A stretch of 62,541 bases of DNA from Robiginitomaculum sp. (GTDB lineage Bacteria; Pseudomonadota; Alphaproteobacteria; Caulobacterales; Maricaulaceae): the NCBI GenBank assembly GCA_016765135.1, contig JAESQN010000008.1:1-62541 (forward strand), in the 5' to 3' direction. Within the stretch, counting starts at the first letter, position 1; each line of letters opens with the position of its first letter. Shown piece after piece: positions 26,167-35,260 of this stretch. Made by a program: the position numbers and the translations under genes. The notes under the pieces were generated by a model, which was not told the origin of the DNA, did no database searches, and saw only the letters and a list, made by a program, of their open reading frames with translations.

Positions 26167-28200
26167 TTATTCTTTTCTTTCCGTCTCCAACTCCAACAAA
26201 ACGTCCCCGTCCGCCACCAAAGCATCCGCCGCACAATTCACCGCCGCCACAACCCCGTCCCGTGGTGCCTCCAGCGACATCTCCATTTTCATGGCCTCCA
26301 TGATGATCAGCTTGTCGCCAGACTTGACCGCATCACCAGGCTTGACATTAGCAGCAATGATTTTGCCCGGCATGGGGGCTGTAAGGGTGTTACCGCCTGT
26401 AGCCGTTTCAGCATTGGCTTCTGGGTTATATCTTTCGACTTTCGCATAAGCGCCATTGCGTAAAAAGTAGATATAATCTTCACGAATGAAAATTTCCCAT
26501 TCGCCATAATATATCAAAGCAGGAATTGGATCATATAAAGAATCGATAGAGAGGTCTCCGCCACGCAGCTTTAAACCAGCAGTTAGATAGACTTTGAATG
26601 GAGGTTTATCATCAACGGACACCGTTGCATAACTGCTAGTAATTTTTAGAATTTCAACTTTTTTGTTTTTGCCATCTAGTGTAAAATACTGTATATTTCG
26701 TGCCGCTTGGTTAAGCCTCCAACCACAATGTGGGAAAGAGAGTGAATGGTTGTTATTAGAATTTTTCTTTTTTAAGACTAACGCCGCCAGAGCAAAAAGC
26801 TCAGGCTTTGAGCGAATATCAGTTCCGACAAGTTCAGGACGTTCTTGAATAAAACCAGTAGAAATATTACCGTCTCTAAAAGCTTGCTTGTCTACACAAT
26901 TTACAAGGAAATGGCTGTTCGTATTTAGCCCTACCACTTCAATATCACAAATACCAAACCTTAGGTTTACGTTTGCGATATACCTTGTATCACCATACCC
27001 AATTACTTTAGCAATCATTGGGTCGTAATAAATCGACACACCGTCATTAGCCTCGACACCAGTATCGACCCTGAAGCCACCTTCTTCATTTGACCAATTT
27101 TCAGTATCAATTGAAATTATTTTCCCAATACTCGGCAAAAATTCGTTTCTTGGATCCTCGGCATAGAGCCGTGCTTCAATCGCATGGCCTTCCATCTTAA
27201 TTTCACCTTGCTTCGGGAGCTTCTCCCCCTGCGCGACCTTTATCTGTAACTCCACCAAATCCAGTCCGGTGATCATTTCCGTGACCGGATGCTCCACCTG
27301 CAACCTTGTGTTCATTTCCATGAACCAGAAACCGTCTTTGCGCAGTTTCCCGGAGCCGTCCACGATAAACTCTACCGTGCCTGCGCCGACATAATTGACC
27401 GCCTGCGCCGCCTCGCAGGCGGCGTCGGTCATGGCTTTGCGTACTGTGTCCGTCATGCCGGGCGCTGGCGCTTCTTCTATAACCTTTTGGTGGCGGCGTT
27501 GTAGGGAGCAATCTCGTTCGAACATGTGGACGATATTGCCGTGGGTGTCGCCGAACACCTGCACCTCTATATGGCGCGGGCTAAGAATATATTTCTCGAT
27601 TAGCACCCGGTCATCCCCGAACGCTGATTTGGCTTCGCGCATACAGCTGGCTAGCGCGTCTGCGAAATCATCCGCCCGCTCCACCTTGCGCATACCTTTA
27701 CCGCCGCCGCCCGCAATGGCTTTGATCAACACCGGATAGCCAATCATGCCGGCTTTGGCCTTCAGGAGTTTGGCGTCCTGGTCTTTGCCGTGATAGCCCG
27801 GTGTCACGGGCACGCCCGCTTTTTCCATTAGTTTTTTAGCGGCGTCCTTAAGGCCCATAGCCTCCATGCTTTCGGGGCTAGGCCCGATAAATGTAATGCC
27901 CTCTTTTTTGAGTCTACGAGCAAATTTCGGGTTCTCCGATAAAAACCCATAACCCGGATGCACCGCGTCTGCGCCAGACGATTTACAAGCCTCAATGATT
28001 TTATCAATGACAAGGTATGACTCTGCCGCAGGGCTGGCCCCAATATGTACCGCCTCATCCGCCATCCGTACATGCAAAGCCTTGCGGTCAGCATCGCTAT
28101 AAACCGCCACACTACCAATACCCATCTTGCGACAAGTCTTCATAACGCGAACAGCAATTTCACCCCGGTTGGCGATAAGGATTTTTTTAATTTTGGTCAT
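26167..28200 (-). CDS. mccA: Methylcrotonoyl-CoA carboxylase, biotin-carrying alpha subunit
   Basis: Carboxylates biotin and presents it to the beta subunit, which transfers CO2 to 3-methylcrotonyl-CoA (leucine catabolism). The 677-residue chain has an N-terminal biotin carboxylase (KILIANRGEIAVRVM; GGGGKGMRKV ATP loop; EMNTRLQVEHPVTE), a central BT-type linker domain, and a C-terminal biotinyl domain with EAMKMEM; the biotinylated Lys is residue 638. Residues about 337-600 (roughly 26400-27190) are encoded by markedly more AT-rich DNA than the rest, with Asn/Lys/Ile/Tyr-rich composition (LKKKNSNNNHSL), yet remain in frame and aligned to the family (VGLNTNSHFL, STGFIQERPEL). This suggests an in-frame replacement by DNA from a low-GC donor. 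It lies between mccB and ivd; palindromic repeats separate all three. Confidence 0.92.
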   Translation of the reverse strand: MTKIKKILIANRGEIAVRVMKTCRKMGIGSVAVYSDADRKALHVRMADEAVHIGASPAAESYLVIDKIIEACKSSGADAVHPGYGFLSENPKFARRLKKEGITFIGPSPESMEAMGLKDAAKKLMEKAGVPVTPGYHGKDQDAKLLKAKAGMIGYPVLIKAIAGGGGKGMRKVERADDFADALASCMREAKSAFGDDRVLIEKYILSPRHIEVQVFGDTHGNIVHMFERDCSLQRRHQKVIEEAPAPGMTDTVRKAMTDAACEAAQAVNYVGAGTVEFIVDGSGKLRKDGFWFMEMNTRLQVEHPVTEMITGLDLVELQIKVAQGEKLPKQGEIKMEGHAIEARLYAEDPRNEFLPSIGKIISIDTENWSNEEGGFRVDTGVEANDGVSIYYDPMIAKVIGYGDTRYIANVNLRFGICDIEVVGLNTNSHFLVNCVDKQAFRDGNISTGFIQERPELVGTDIRSKPELFALAALVLKKKNSNNNHSLSFPHCGWRLNQAARNIQYFTLDGKNKKVEILKITSSYATVSVDDKPPFKVYLTAGLKLRGGDLSIDSLYDPIPALIYYGEWEIFIREDYIYFLRNGAYAKVERYNPEANAETATGGNTLTAPMPGKIIAANVKPGDAVKSGDKLIIMEAMKMEMSLEAPRDGVVAAVNCAADALVADGDVLLELETERKE

Positions 28201-28207
28201 GATGCTC

Positions 28208-28430
28208 TTTCCTTCCTCCGTTTACGGGTTTGAGCCAAAGCGAGGCAAATGCCCCGTGACGCGAAAGAGTACCCCGAAGGGGGGATGGGGGCGCGTGCTT
28301 TTGCACGCTTCTGAACTATTGGTTTTCCCTGAAATTCCGAAGTGCGCAAGAGGCGCACGCCCCCATCGCCTACGCTTCGCTTCGGCACTTCCCCCATGAA
28401 GAATGAGGGAAGGAGTGTTTCGTGTTGTTC
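28208..28430. repeat. Palindromic intergenic repeat R3, copy A (between mccB and mccA)
   Basis: About 220 bases of nested inverted repeats: TTCCTTCCTCCGT at the left against GAGGGAAGGA at the right, GGGGGATGGGGGCG against CGCCCCCATCGCC, GCGTGCTTTTGCACGC as a perfect local hairpin, and GAAGTGCGCAAGAGGCGCAC. The right half (CCCCCATCGCCT, then GGCACTTCCCCC) recurs in the element at 62345-62492. No ORF is supported in it. Confidence 0.75.
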
Positions 28431-28438
28431 TATCATCA

Positions 28439-30043
28439 TCACATCCTAAACACGCCAAATTCGGTATCACCCACCGGCGCATTCGCCGCCATAGCCAGCC
28501 CTAGCCCAAGCACCCTGCGTGTGTCAGTTGGCGCGATGATGCCGTCGTCCCAGAGCCTTGCGCTGGCATAATATGGGTGGCCTTCGCGCTCGTATTTTTC
28601 CAGCAGGGGTTTGCGGAACGCTTCCTCTTCTTCGGAGCTCCACTTCTCGCCGCGCCGTTCTTTGCCGTCTCTTGTGATAGTAGCCAGCACGCTTGCCGCC
28701 TGCTCGCCGCCCATGACGGAAATTCTGGCATTGGGCCACATGAACATCAACCTTGGCGAATATGCCCGTCCGCACATGCCGTAATTCCCCGCCCCGTAAG
28801 AGCCACCAATGACGATGGTAAACTTCGGCACTTGGGCGCAAGCCACCGCCGTGACCAATTTGGCGCCGTCCTTGGCGATACCGCCCGCTTCATATTTAGA
28901 GCCGACCATAAAGCCGGTGATGTTTTGCAGGAACACCAGCGGGGTTTTGCGCTTGGCGCAAAGCTGGACAAAGTGCGCGCCTTTGAGGGAGCTTTCGCTA
29001 AACAGCACGCCGTTATTGGCAACGATGCCAACTTTATAACCGTGGATTTTGGCAAAACCGCACACCAAAGTCTCGCCGTATAATTTCTTAAATTCGTCAA
29101 ATTTGGAACCGTCAACTATGCGGGCAATCACCTCGCGCACATCAAATGGCTTGCGAGTGTCTTCGGGAATTATACCGAGCAATTCGTCTTCGTCGTATGC
29201 TGGGTCTTCGCTGCCAGCGGGTGCATAGGATTTTTCGTGTGTACCCAAAGCCGCCACAGAATTTCGCGCAATCGCCAAAGCATGTTCATCATTGCTGGCC
29301 AAATGGTCAACCACGCCGGAAGTTTTGGCGTGCAACATACCGCCGCCCAAATCCTCGGCGCTGACCACTTCGCCTGTCGCCGCTTTAACCAAAGGCGGCC
29401 CGGCCAGAAATATCGTGCCTTGATCCGCGACAATAATGCTTTCGTCCGCCATAGCGGGAACATAAGCCCCACCCGCCGTACATGATCCCATAACCACAGC
29501 AATTTGCGCAATCCCGGCGGCAGACAAAGTCGCCTGATTATAAAATATCCGGCCAAAATGCTCTTTGTCGGGAAACACCTCGTCCTGGCGCGGTAAATTT
29601 GCCCCGCCGCTGTCCACCAGATAAATACACGGCAGATGATTTTCGCGGGCAATTTCTTGGGCGCGCAAATGCTTCTTGACTGACAGCGGATAATAAGACC
29701 CGCCCTTAACCGTAGCATCATTGCACACAATCATGCATTCGCGCCCTGATACCCGGCCTATTCCGGCAATCACCCCGGCAGCAGGTACGGTGCTGTCATA
29801 AACTTCGTAAGCCGCAAATTGTCCAATTTCCAAAAACGGTGTACCCGGATCCAAAAGGCGCTCCACCCGCTCTCGCGGCAATAGTTTGCCCCGTGCTAAA
29901 TGCCGGTCTCGAGACCGCTGCGGCCCACCCAGGGCAATCCCTGCGACCTTGGCCCGCAAATCATCCACCAACGCCCTCATCGCCTCGGCATTCGTGTGAA
30001 ACTCCGGCGCGTCAGGATTTATCTTGGTCGCGATCTTAGGCAT
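28439..30043 (-). CDS. mccB: Methylcrotonoyl-CoA carboxylase, carboxyltransferase beta subunit
   Basis: Transfers CO2 from carboxybiotin to 3-methylcrotonyl-CoA, giving 3-methylglutaconyl-CoA. I start at the ATG at 30043 (protein begins MPKIATKIN, with GGAG upstream), giving 534 residues; the open frame reaches 30070 but the extra residues are not family-like. Two crotonase-fold halves are visible: the N half with [20 protein letters not shown] and [13 protein letters not shown], and the C half with [37 protein letters not shown] and the [13 protein letters not shown] motif typical of MCC beta. It heads the mccB-mccA-ivd series. 3-methylglutaconyl-CoA hydratase and HMG-CoA lyase are not in the window. 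Confidence 0.95.
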   Translation of the reverse strand: MPKIATKINPDAPEFHTNAEAMRALVDDLRAKVAGIALGGPQRSRDRHLARGKLLPRERVERLLDPGTPFLEIGQFAAYEVYDSTVPAAGVIAGIGRVSGRECMIVCNDATVKGGSYYPLSVKKHLRAQEIARENHLPCIYLVDSGGANLPRQDEVFPDKEHFGRIFYNQATLSAAGIAQIAVVMGSCTAGGAYVPAMADESIIVADQGTIFLAGPPLVKAATGEVVSAEDLGGGMLHAKTSGVVDHLASNDEHALAIARNSVAALGTHEKSYAPAGSEDPAYDEDELLGIIPEDTRKPFDVREVIARIVDGSKFDEFKKLYGETLVCGFAKIHGYKVGIVANNGVLFSESSLKGAHFVQLCAKRKTPLVFLQNITGFMVGSKYEAGGIAKDGAKLVTAVACAQVPKFTIVIGGSYGAGNYGMCGRAYSPRLMFMWPNARISVMGGEQAASVLATITRDGKERRGEKWSSEEEEAFRKPLLEKYEREGHPYYASARLWDDGIIAPTDTRRVLGLGLAMAANAPVGDTEFGVFRM

Positions 30044-30216
30044 AAAATCTCCAAAATGACACATGACCACCTAGTAACACATACACAGATTGGGTCAATT
30101 CAACCCCACATATATAAATTCTACCCTAAAGTCAAATGAATATGGTTTATCAGGGAACGCTCTAGTGTGGCTAATGGGGTGGTAATGTGATGGCTCACAG
30201 CCAGCAAGAAGCAATT

Positions 30217-31170
30217 TTAAGGCATAGCTTTCACGGAGTTTTTCATTCCCAACGCCGCCAAATTTTCTTCGGCCAATTTGAAGTATAACGGGCTTTTTTC
30301 TATGGCTTCTCTATAGAGCGCGATGGCTTTTTTGTGGTCGCCCTGGGCTTGGGCAATGACGCCTGCATCATTGTAAACTTGTGCAATTTTTGTGTCGCTG
30401 AGGCCTTTTAAGGCAATCGTCGTTTGGCCCGATAATGTTTGGGCAAGCCTCAAATTATTGTCATAAATAGTCATGTCCGGCTTGGCTTTAACCGCTTGTT
30501 CAAACTTGGTGAGGGCTTCTCGTTTGCGGCCTTGCATCAACAAAGACATGCCCATATTATTGTGAACAGAAGCCACGCTTTGACCATTTTTCTTGGCGAC
30601 GGACAGGGCTTTGATATAAGCATCCAGCGCGTCCAGCCAATCACTATTTTGGTCATGCAAACGGCCCAAAGCATTCCATAAGCGCGGATCATCCGGGCTA
30701 TCTTGCAAGGTTTGTTCTAAATGCCGCTCGGCCGCTTCGGGGGTATAGTCCACCAAATCGAGCAAGAGCAATCCGGACTCAACTTGATGTTTTTGCGGCT
30801 GAGTAAGTGCAGTGCCCGTCGAAATTTTTTGATAAACTTTACGGGCCTGAGCGGCGTATTTATCATCTCGCCATGCAAGCGCCAAAGCGCTGTCGGCCAA
30901 GCCAAGCAAAGCTTGGTTGCGCCCCGTATGGCCCATGTCCATGCGTAAGAGTAAAACTTTATAAGCTTCATAACTGCCAATAAAATCAGCGGAAGCCTGC
31001 AATTGAGCAGCCTTGGTAAACTGGACGCTTACATCAATTTTTTGGGGTTGCTCTGATGCAGATGTTTGCACAATTGGTCGCACTTTAACTTCAGCGCCTT
31101 CAACACCTTTTGTCGTTTCACAAGCGCTTAATATAAGCCCTGCGCATATTATGATAGCTAAGTGTTTCAT
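30217..31170 (-). CDS. tadD: TadD-like TPR lipoprotein of Tad pilus system
   Basis: A 317-residue lipoprotein (lipobox LSAC, Cys17) with several TPR units (LWNALGRLHDQNSDWLDAL, VHNNMGMSLLMQGRKREAL, AQAQGDHKKAIALYREAI). TadD proteins act as periplasmic pilotins or assembly factors for the Tad secretin. Its ATG overlaps the stop of tadC by four bases (ATGA), so it is translationally coupled to the tad operon, which supports the assignment. It is the last gene of the cluster; mccB lies 174 bases further on, same strand. Confidence 0.85.
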   Translation of the reverse strand: MKHLAIIICAGLILSACETTKGVEGAEVKVRPIVQTSASEQPQKIDVSVQFTKAAQLQASADFIGSYEAYKVLLLRMDMGHTGRNQALLGLADSALALAWRDDKYAAQARKVYQKISTGTALTQPQKHQVESGLLLLDLVDYTPEAAERHLEQTLQDSPDDPRLWNALGRLHDQNSDWLDALDAYIKALSVAKKNGQSVASVHNNMGMSLLMQGRKREALTKFEQAVKAKPDMTIYDNNLRLAQTLSGQTTIALKGLSDTKIAQVYNDAGVIAQAQGDHKKAIALYREAIEKSPLYFKLAEENLAALGMKNSVKAMP

Positions 31171-32120
31171 AGAAAGGCTCCCGATAACCTGACACCTGCG
31201 GGCAGGAACAACATCAATAAAATGGTCGGAAAAATAAACAAAATAAGCGGCACAGTCATTTTGGCAGGTAGAGACATAGCCTTCTCCTCGGCGCGTAACA
31301 TGCGCTTACTGCGCATTTCCTCAGAGAATGTTCGCAATGCCTGCCCGAGAGAGCTACCCATTTCTTCTGACTGTTTGAGCATGATATTAAGGGCGGCCGC
31401 CTCTTCCAACCCAAGGCGCTCGGCGAAGTTTTTAAACGCTTCTGATCGAGTTCGCCCGGCCATTAGTTCCAAATTCAGCAAATCAAGGTTAACCTGTATC
31501 ACCGGAAAACGCTTGCCAAGCTCTTTGGAAACATTGTTGAGGGCTGCGTCCAAACCCAAGCCTGCCTCAATACAGGCCAAGAGCAAATCCATCATATCAG
31601 GAAAACCGTCACGGGCTTGCATTTTGCGTTTTTTGATGCGGTGTCGCAAATACAGGTTGGGCGCAAACAGGCCCACGATAATCAGGGCGACGGAAATCTG
31701 TATAAGGGTTTTGGTTGCCATATCATTGGCAAATAGGCCCCAATAAATCAGTAAAACGAACTGCGGTAATAATAAAGACACGAGCCGCACGGCATAAAAA
31801 GTCGGGATAGATTTAACCGTATAAAACCCGGCCTGGGATAAGTTGAAACGAATACGCGAAATTTCTTCCGGGCCAGGCAAGGTCAAGTGTTGGCCAAACT
31901 TTGCAATCATATTGGGTGTAGCGGCTTTGGATTTGGCGCGGCGACTTTTCTTTACGCCAACACCTTTAACACCAACACTGGGGACGCCGGCTAACCTTCG
32001 GCTCATGATTTTATTATGGCTTAGGGCCGACCGAATAGCAACTGCCGCACCTGTAAGCGAGATGACCAAGAATAAAGTCACAAGTAAGAAAACATGGTTT
32101 GGAGCAAGGTTTGACAGCAT
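31167..32120 (-). CDS. tadC: Tad inner-membrane platform protein TadC
   Basis: A 317-residue type II secretion F-domain protein that, with TadB, anchors the TadA motor in the inner membrane for Flp/Tad pilus assembly. Membrane segments: near residue 10-27 (VFLLVTLFLVISLTGAAVAI), a pair around 110-150, and a C-terminal helix (MTVPLILFIFPTILLMLFLP). The F domain reads FPDMMDLLLACIEAGLGLDA, then LGRTRSEAF-like and SEEMGSSLGQALRTFSEEMR. It begins two bases after tadB ends and overlaps tadD by four. Confidence 0.92.
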   Translation of the reverse strand: MLSNLAPNHVFLLVTLFLVISLTGAAVAIRSALSHNKIMSRRLAGVPSVGVKGVGVKKSRRAKSKAATPNMIAKFGQHLTLPGPEEISRIRFNLSQAGFYTVKSIPTFYAVRLVSLLLPQFVLLIYWGLFANDMATKTLIQISVALIIVGLFAPNLYLRHRIKKRKMQARDGFPDMMDLLLACIEAGLGLDAALNNVSKELGKRFPVIQVNLDLLNLELMAGRTRSEAFKNFAERLGLEEAAALNIMLKQSEEMGSSLGQALRTFSEEMRSKRMLRAEEKAMSLPAKMTVPLILFIFPTILLMLFLPAGVRLSGAFL

Positions 32121-32122
32121 AT

Positions 32123-33082
32123 CTAAATCCGAAAGTTAATCATTTTGCGGATCACCAAATTGCCTAATATCATCCAAATTACGGCAGCGATCAGGCCTTT
32201 TTTGATTATGGGGTCACCCCAGGTATCTCCGTAAAATTCTGGAGATAATATGTTGATGGCTGCAAATAACAATATAGGTACGATGTTCAAAATTAGGGCG
32301 GACATCCGACCTTCCGAAGAGGCAGCTTTGATCTTCAAGCGCATTTTTTGCTGTTCGCGCACCATATGGGCGTTGTTCGCCAAAAGCTCGGCCAAATTAC
32401 CCCCCGTGCGGGATTGCAGACGTATGGTCGCAGCCAGCATATCAAAATCGACATGGCCCACGCGGTCAGACAGGCGCTGTATAGCGGTACCAAGCTCTGT
32501 ACCGTAGGTGATTTCGTCTCCCGCCATACCAAATTCGGTGCCAATGGGGTCGGGCATTTCGCGGGCAACCAAGTCAATGGCAACAGGCACAGGATGACCG
32601 GCACGCAAGGAACGAACGATCACATCCAAAGCATCGGGTAATTGGCTAATAGCTTTTTTGCGGCGAAGCTTGGCGATTATAATAATTATGCCTACGGGCA
32701 AAGCAAACCCGATTAAAAACCCCATCCCGAACAACAAAAAATTTCTGCTAAACCAGAACACCGTGATTGCCGTAACAAATGCACATACAGACATAGCCAT
32801 ATAGACGCCATATGCGCCAATATGTAGTCCGGAATGAACAACCAAAGTGTTCAGCCATTTGAGAAGTTTTGCCATCTTGTTTGTTTCGTCAAGCCCGCGT
32901 GAGCGCTTGAGGGCCTGTAAGGCGTGGGCCGGGTTTTCTCCACGGGCTAACAATTTCAAGCGAACATTGGCCAGCTTGACTTTCCGCGCACTTTGCCGAC
33001 TGGCACCAATGACCAATTGCATAAGCAGAAATGCGCAGGCGAACACCAGTAAATATATGACAATGTTTGCACCACCGCTCAT
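32123..33082 (-). CDS. tadB: Tad inner-membrane platform protein TadB
   Basis: A 319-residue paralogue and partner of TadC. Segments: N-terminal helix (IVIYLLVFACAFLLMQLVIG), two helices around 95-145, and a C-terminal helix near 285-310. The cytoplasmic F domain has LPDALDVIVRSLRAGHPV and LLAATIRLQSRTGGNLAELL-type sequence (as DMLAATIRLQSRTGGNLAEL), typical of TadB. It follows tadA by three bases. Topology and order match the tadABC core of Caulobacter-type Cpa pili. Confidence 0.93.
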   Translation of the reverse strand: MSGGANIVIYLLVFACAFLLMQLVIGASRQSARKVKLANVRLKLLARGENPAHALQALKRSRGLDETNKMAKLLKWLNTLVVHSGLHIGAYGVYMAMSVCAFVTAITVFWFSRNFLLFGMGFLIGFALPVGIIIIIAKLRRKKAISQLPDALDVIVRSLRAGHPVPVAIDLVAREMPDPIGTEFGMAGDEITYGTELGTAIQRLSDRVGHVDFDMLAATIRLQSRTGGNLAELLANNAHMVREQQKMRLKIKAASSEGRMSALILNIVPILLFAAINILSPEFYGDTWGDPIIKKGLIAAVIWMILGNLVIRKMINFRI

Positions 33083-33085
33083 GCT

Positions 33086-34537
33086 TTATGGGATCCGTTC
33101 AGATATGGGACGATCAGAAGTTCGCCCCTCTTGCATAACGCCTGGCTCAAACATGTCTTGGTTTATTTCAATACCGCTGGTGATAATTTCATGGAGACAG
33201 CGCGGGCGAATACCCGTAGCTCGAAATTCGCCAATAACCTCATGCTTGGGGCCAGACCCAGTGCGGGTATAGTTGAAGATTTCCTGCATCTGGATGATTT
33301 TACCCTCCATGCCGGTGATCTCGGTGACACTAGTGATCTTACGCTGCCCGTCTGACAAACGCTGTGCTTGCACAATCAAACCAATAGCGGACGAAATCTG
33401 CCCGGCCACCCCTTCGGGGCTGATTTTAATGTCGCCCATGCCGACCATTTGCTCCAGGCGCGTGATGGCGTCGCGGGGCGTATTGGCGTGCAGTGTGGCC
33501 AGCGAACCTTCATGGCCCGTATTCATGGCTTGTAGCATATCAAAAGCTTCCTCGCCGCGCACCTCTCCTAATATCACCCGGTCTGGGCGCATTCTAAGAG
33601 CGTTTTTGACCAGCTCGCGTTGGCGGATTTCGCCGTTACCTTCAAGATTGGGTGGGCGTGTTTCCATGCGACAAACATGGGGTTGCTGGAGTTGCAACTC
33701 GGCGGCGTCTTCAATGGTGATTAAGCGCTCTTTATGGGAAATGGATTGCGACATGGCATTGAGCAAAGTGGTCTTACCAGACCCCGTACCGCCCGAAATC
33801 AATATGGTTACTTTGGCCTTGCAGGCCGCCCACAAAAATTCTGCCACGGCTTCAGGAGCCGCGCCAAATTCGACCAACTTATCCAAAGTAAACGGGTTTT
33901 TAGAAAACTTGCGAATGGACATTAAAGGCCCATCCACTGCTATGGGCGAGATAGCGACATTGACCCGGCTTCCGTCCGCCAGCCTTGCGTCCATCATGGG
34001 TTGGCTTTCGTCAACCCGGCGCCCTACGGCGGCGACAATTTTATTGATAATGCGCAGCAAATGAGCTTCGTCGGCGAAACGTACATCGGTTGGCACCAAT
34101 TCCCCGCCGCGCTCAATATAAACCTGCTCATGGGTATTGATCAGAATATCGCTGATACTGTCATCCGCTAACAAAATCTCCAGAGGCCCCAGCCCGGTCA
34201 TTTCGTCGATAATTGAGCCAGACAAATCATGGATTTCGTTGCGGTTCAGCTTCATGTTTTCCGATTTGACGATTTGCCCGACGCGGGCTTCGATCTGGCC
34301 GTGCATTTCGCCCTTGTCCAGCTTGTCCAAAATCGACAAATCCAGATCGTCTATGAGCATAGCGTGCAGGCGTTGCCTGGTTTGCAAGGCGTCCGGGCTT
34401 AATTTCTTCCCGGCGGGTTTTGGCGGTGGCGTATCGGCCACAAGCTCAACGGCGCTAACAGGTGCAAGCGGTTTAATTTCGGCACTAAGCTTGGTGGCCA
34501 CATGCGAAGGTGTGATAATGTTTGAAAAGCGTCCCAT
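33086..34537 (-). CDS. tadA: Tad pilus assembly ATPase TadA/CpaF
   Basis: A 483-residue type II/IV secretion ATPase that powers assembly of Flp-type pili from the cytoplasmic side. Walker A is GGTGSGKTTLLNA near residue 250, the Asp box is ITIEDAAELQLQQPHV, Walker B is RPDRVILGEVRGEEAFDML, and the His box MNTGHEGSLATLHANTP follows. The N-terminal domain (SISDILINTHEQVYIERGG) is typical of CpaF. First gene of tadABCD. No pilin, prepilin peptidase, secretin (rcpA/cpaC) or tadZ (cpaE) gene is near, so those must lie elsewhere. Confidence 0.95.
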   Translation of the reverse strand: MGRFSNIITPSHVATKLSAEIKPLAPVSAVELVADTPPPKPAGKKLSPDALQTRQRLHAMLIDDLDLSILDKLDKGEMHGQIEARVGQIVKSENMKLNRNEIHDLSGSIIDEMTGLGPLEILLADDSISDILINTHEQVYIERGGELVPTDVRFADEAHLLRIINKIVAAVGRRVDESQPMMDARLADGSRVNVAISPIAVDGPLMSIRKFSKNPFTLDKLVEFGAAPEAVAEFLWAACKAKVTILISGGTGSGKTTLLNAMSQSISHKERLITIEDAAELQLQQPHVCRMETRPPNLEGNGEIRQRELVKNALRMRPDRVILGEVRGEEAFDMLQAMNTGHEGSLATLHANTPRDAITRLEQMVGMGDIKISPEGVAGQISSAIGLIVQAQRLSDGQRKITSVTEITGMEGKIIQMQEIFNYTRTGSGPKHEVIGEFRATGIRPRCLHEIITSGIEINQDMFEPGVMQEGRTSDRPISERIP

Positions 34538-34690
34538 GCCCCCTGTTAACCCAGTGCAGTAAAAACCGCCTTAGCAAGCATGGTAAACATGTAATAAAAA
34601 TAGCAGGCTTGCATTCTTGCCCCCCGTAACTAAACTAGTGTAACTAAACTAGGCTATCGCCAGATATAAGCAAAGCAATTGGAGAGTAGA

Positions 34691-35260
34691 ATGTTTATTC
34701 AAACCCAGGACACGCCCAATCCGGCGACACTGAAATTTCTGCCGGGATGTGATGTTATGACTGAAGGTTTGCCACCATTGGAGGTCAATAAAGGCGATGT
34801 TGCCAGCCATGCGCCTTTGGCGGGTCAATTGTTTAGCGTCCCGAATGTGGAAAGTGTTTTCTTTGGCCGAGACTTTATTTCTGTGACCCGCAGCGCCAAT
34901 GCTGATTGGCCACATCTCAAGCCTGCCATATTGGGGGTTATTATGGATTTTTATGTGGGCGGCGGCACGGTCATTTCTGAAGACGGCGCCCAGGTCGAAG
35001 AAGAAGTTTATGAGGGCGAGACCCTTGAGATCGTCGAACAGATCAAAGAGTTGATCGATACACGGGTGCGCCCAGCAGTCGCCCAGGACGGCGGCGATAT
35101 TGTGTTTAAGCGCTTTGACATAGACACGGGCGCGGTGTTTTTGCAAATGCGCGGCGCCTGTGCGGGTTGTCCGTCCTCGTCCATGACCCTTAAATCCGGC
35201 ATTGAAAACCTGCTTAAACATTATGTACCCGAAGTCACCAGCGTCGAAGAAGCTTTCTAA
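34691..35260 (+). CDS. NfuA/NifU-type Fe-S cluster carrier
   Basis: A 189-residue iron-sulfur carrier that delivers clusters to client enzymes. I start at the ATG at 34691 (GGAGAG upstream), giving MFIQTQDTPNPATLKFLPG, the classic Nfu N-terminal domain (about 1-88). The NifU-like domain (about 105-175) contains DGGDIVFKRFD and the cluster-binding CAGCPSS. It is divergent from tadA. tsaB begins directly at its stop codon, giving probable co-translation. The same nfu-tsaB arrangement is common in alphaproteobacteria. Confidence 0.95.
   Translation: MFIQTQDTPNPATLKFLPGCDVMTEGLPPLEVNKGDVASHAPLAGQLFSVPNVESVFFGRDFISVTRSANADWPHLKPAILGVIMDFYVGGGTVISEDGAQVEEEVYEGETLEIVEQIKELIDTRVRPAVAQDGGDIVFKRFDIDTGAVFLQMRGACAGCPSSSMTLKSGIENLLKHYVPEVTSVEEAF

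Noticed and set aside
33273-34064. Long plus-strand open frame of 263 codons opposite tadA
   Set aside because: tadA has all its ATPase motifs on the minus strand; the opposite frame is an antisense shadow with no recognisable sequence.
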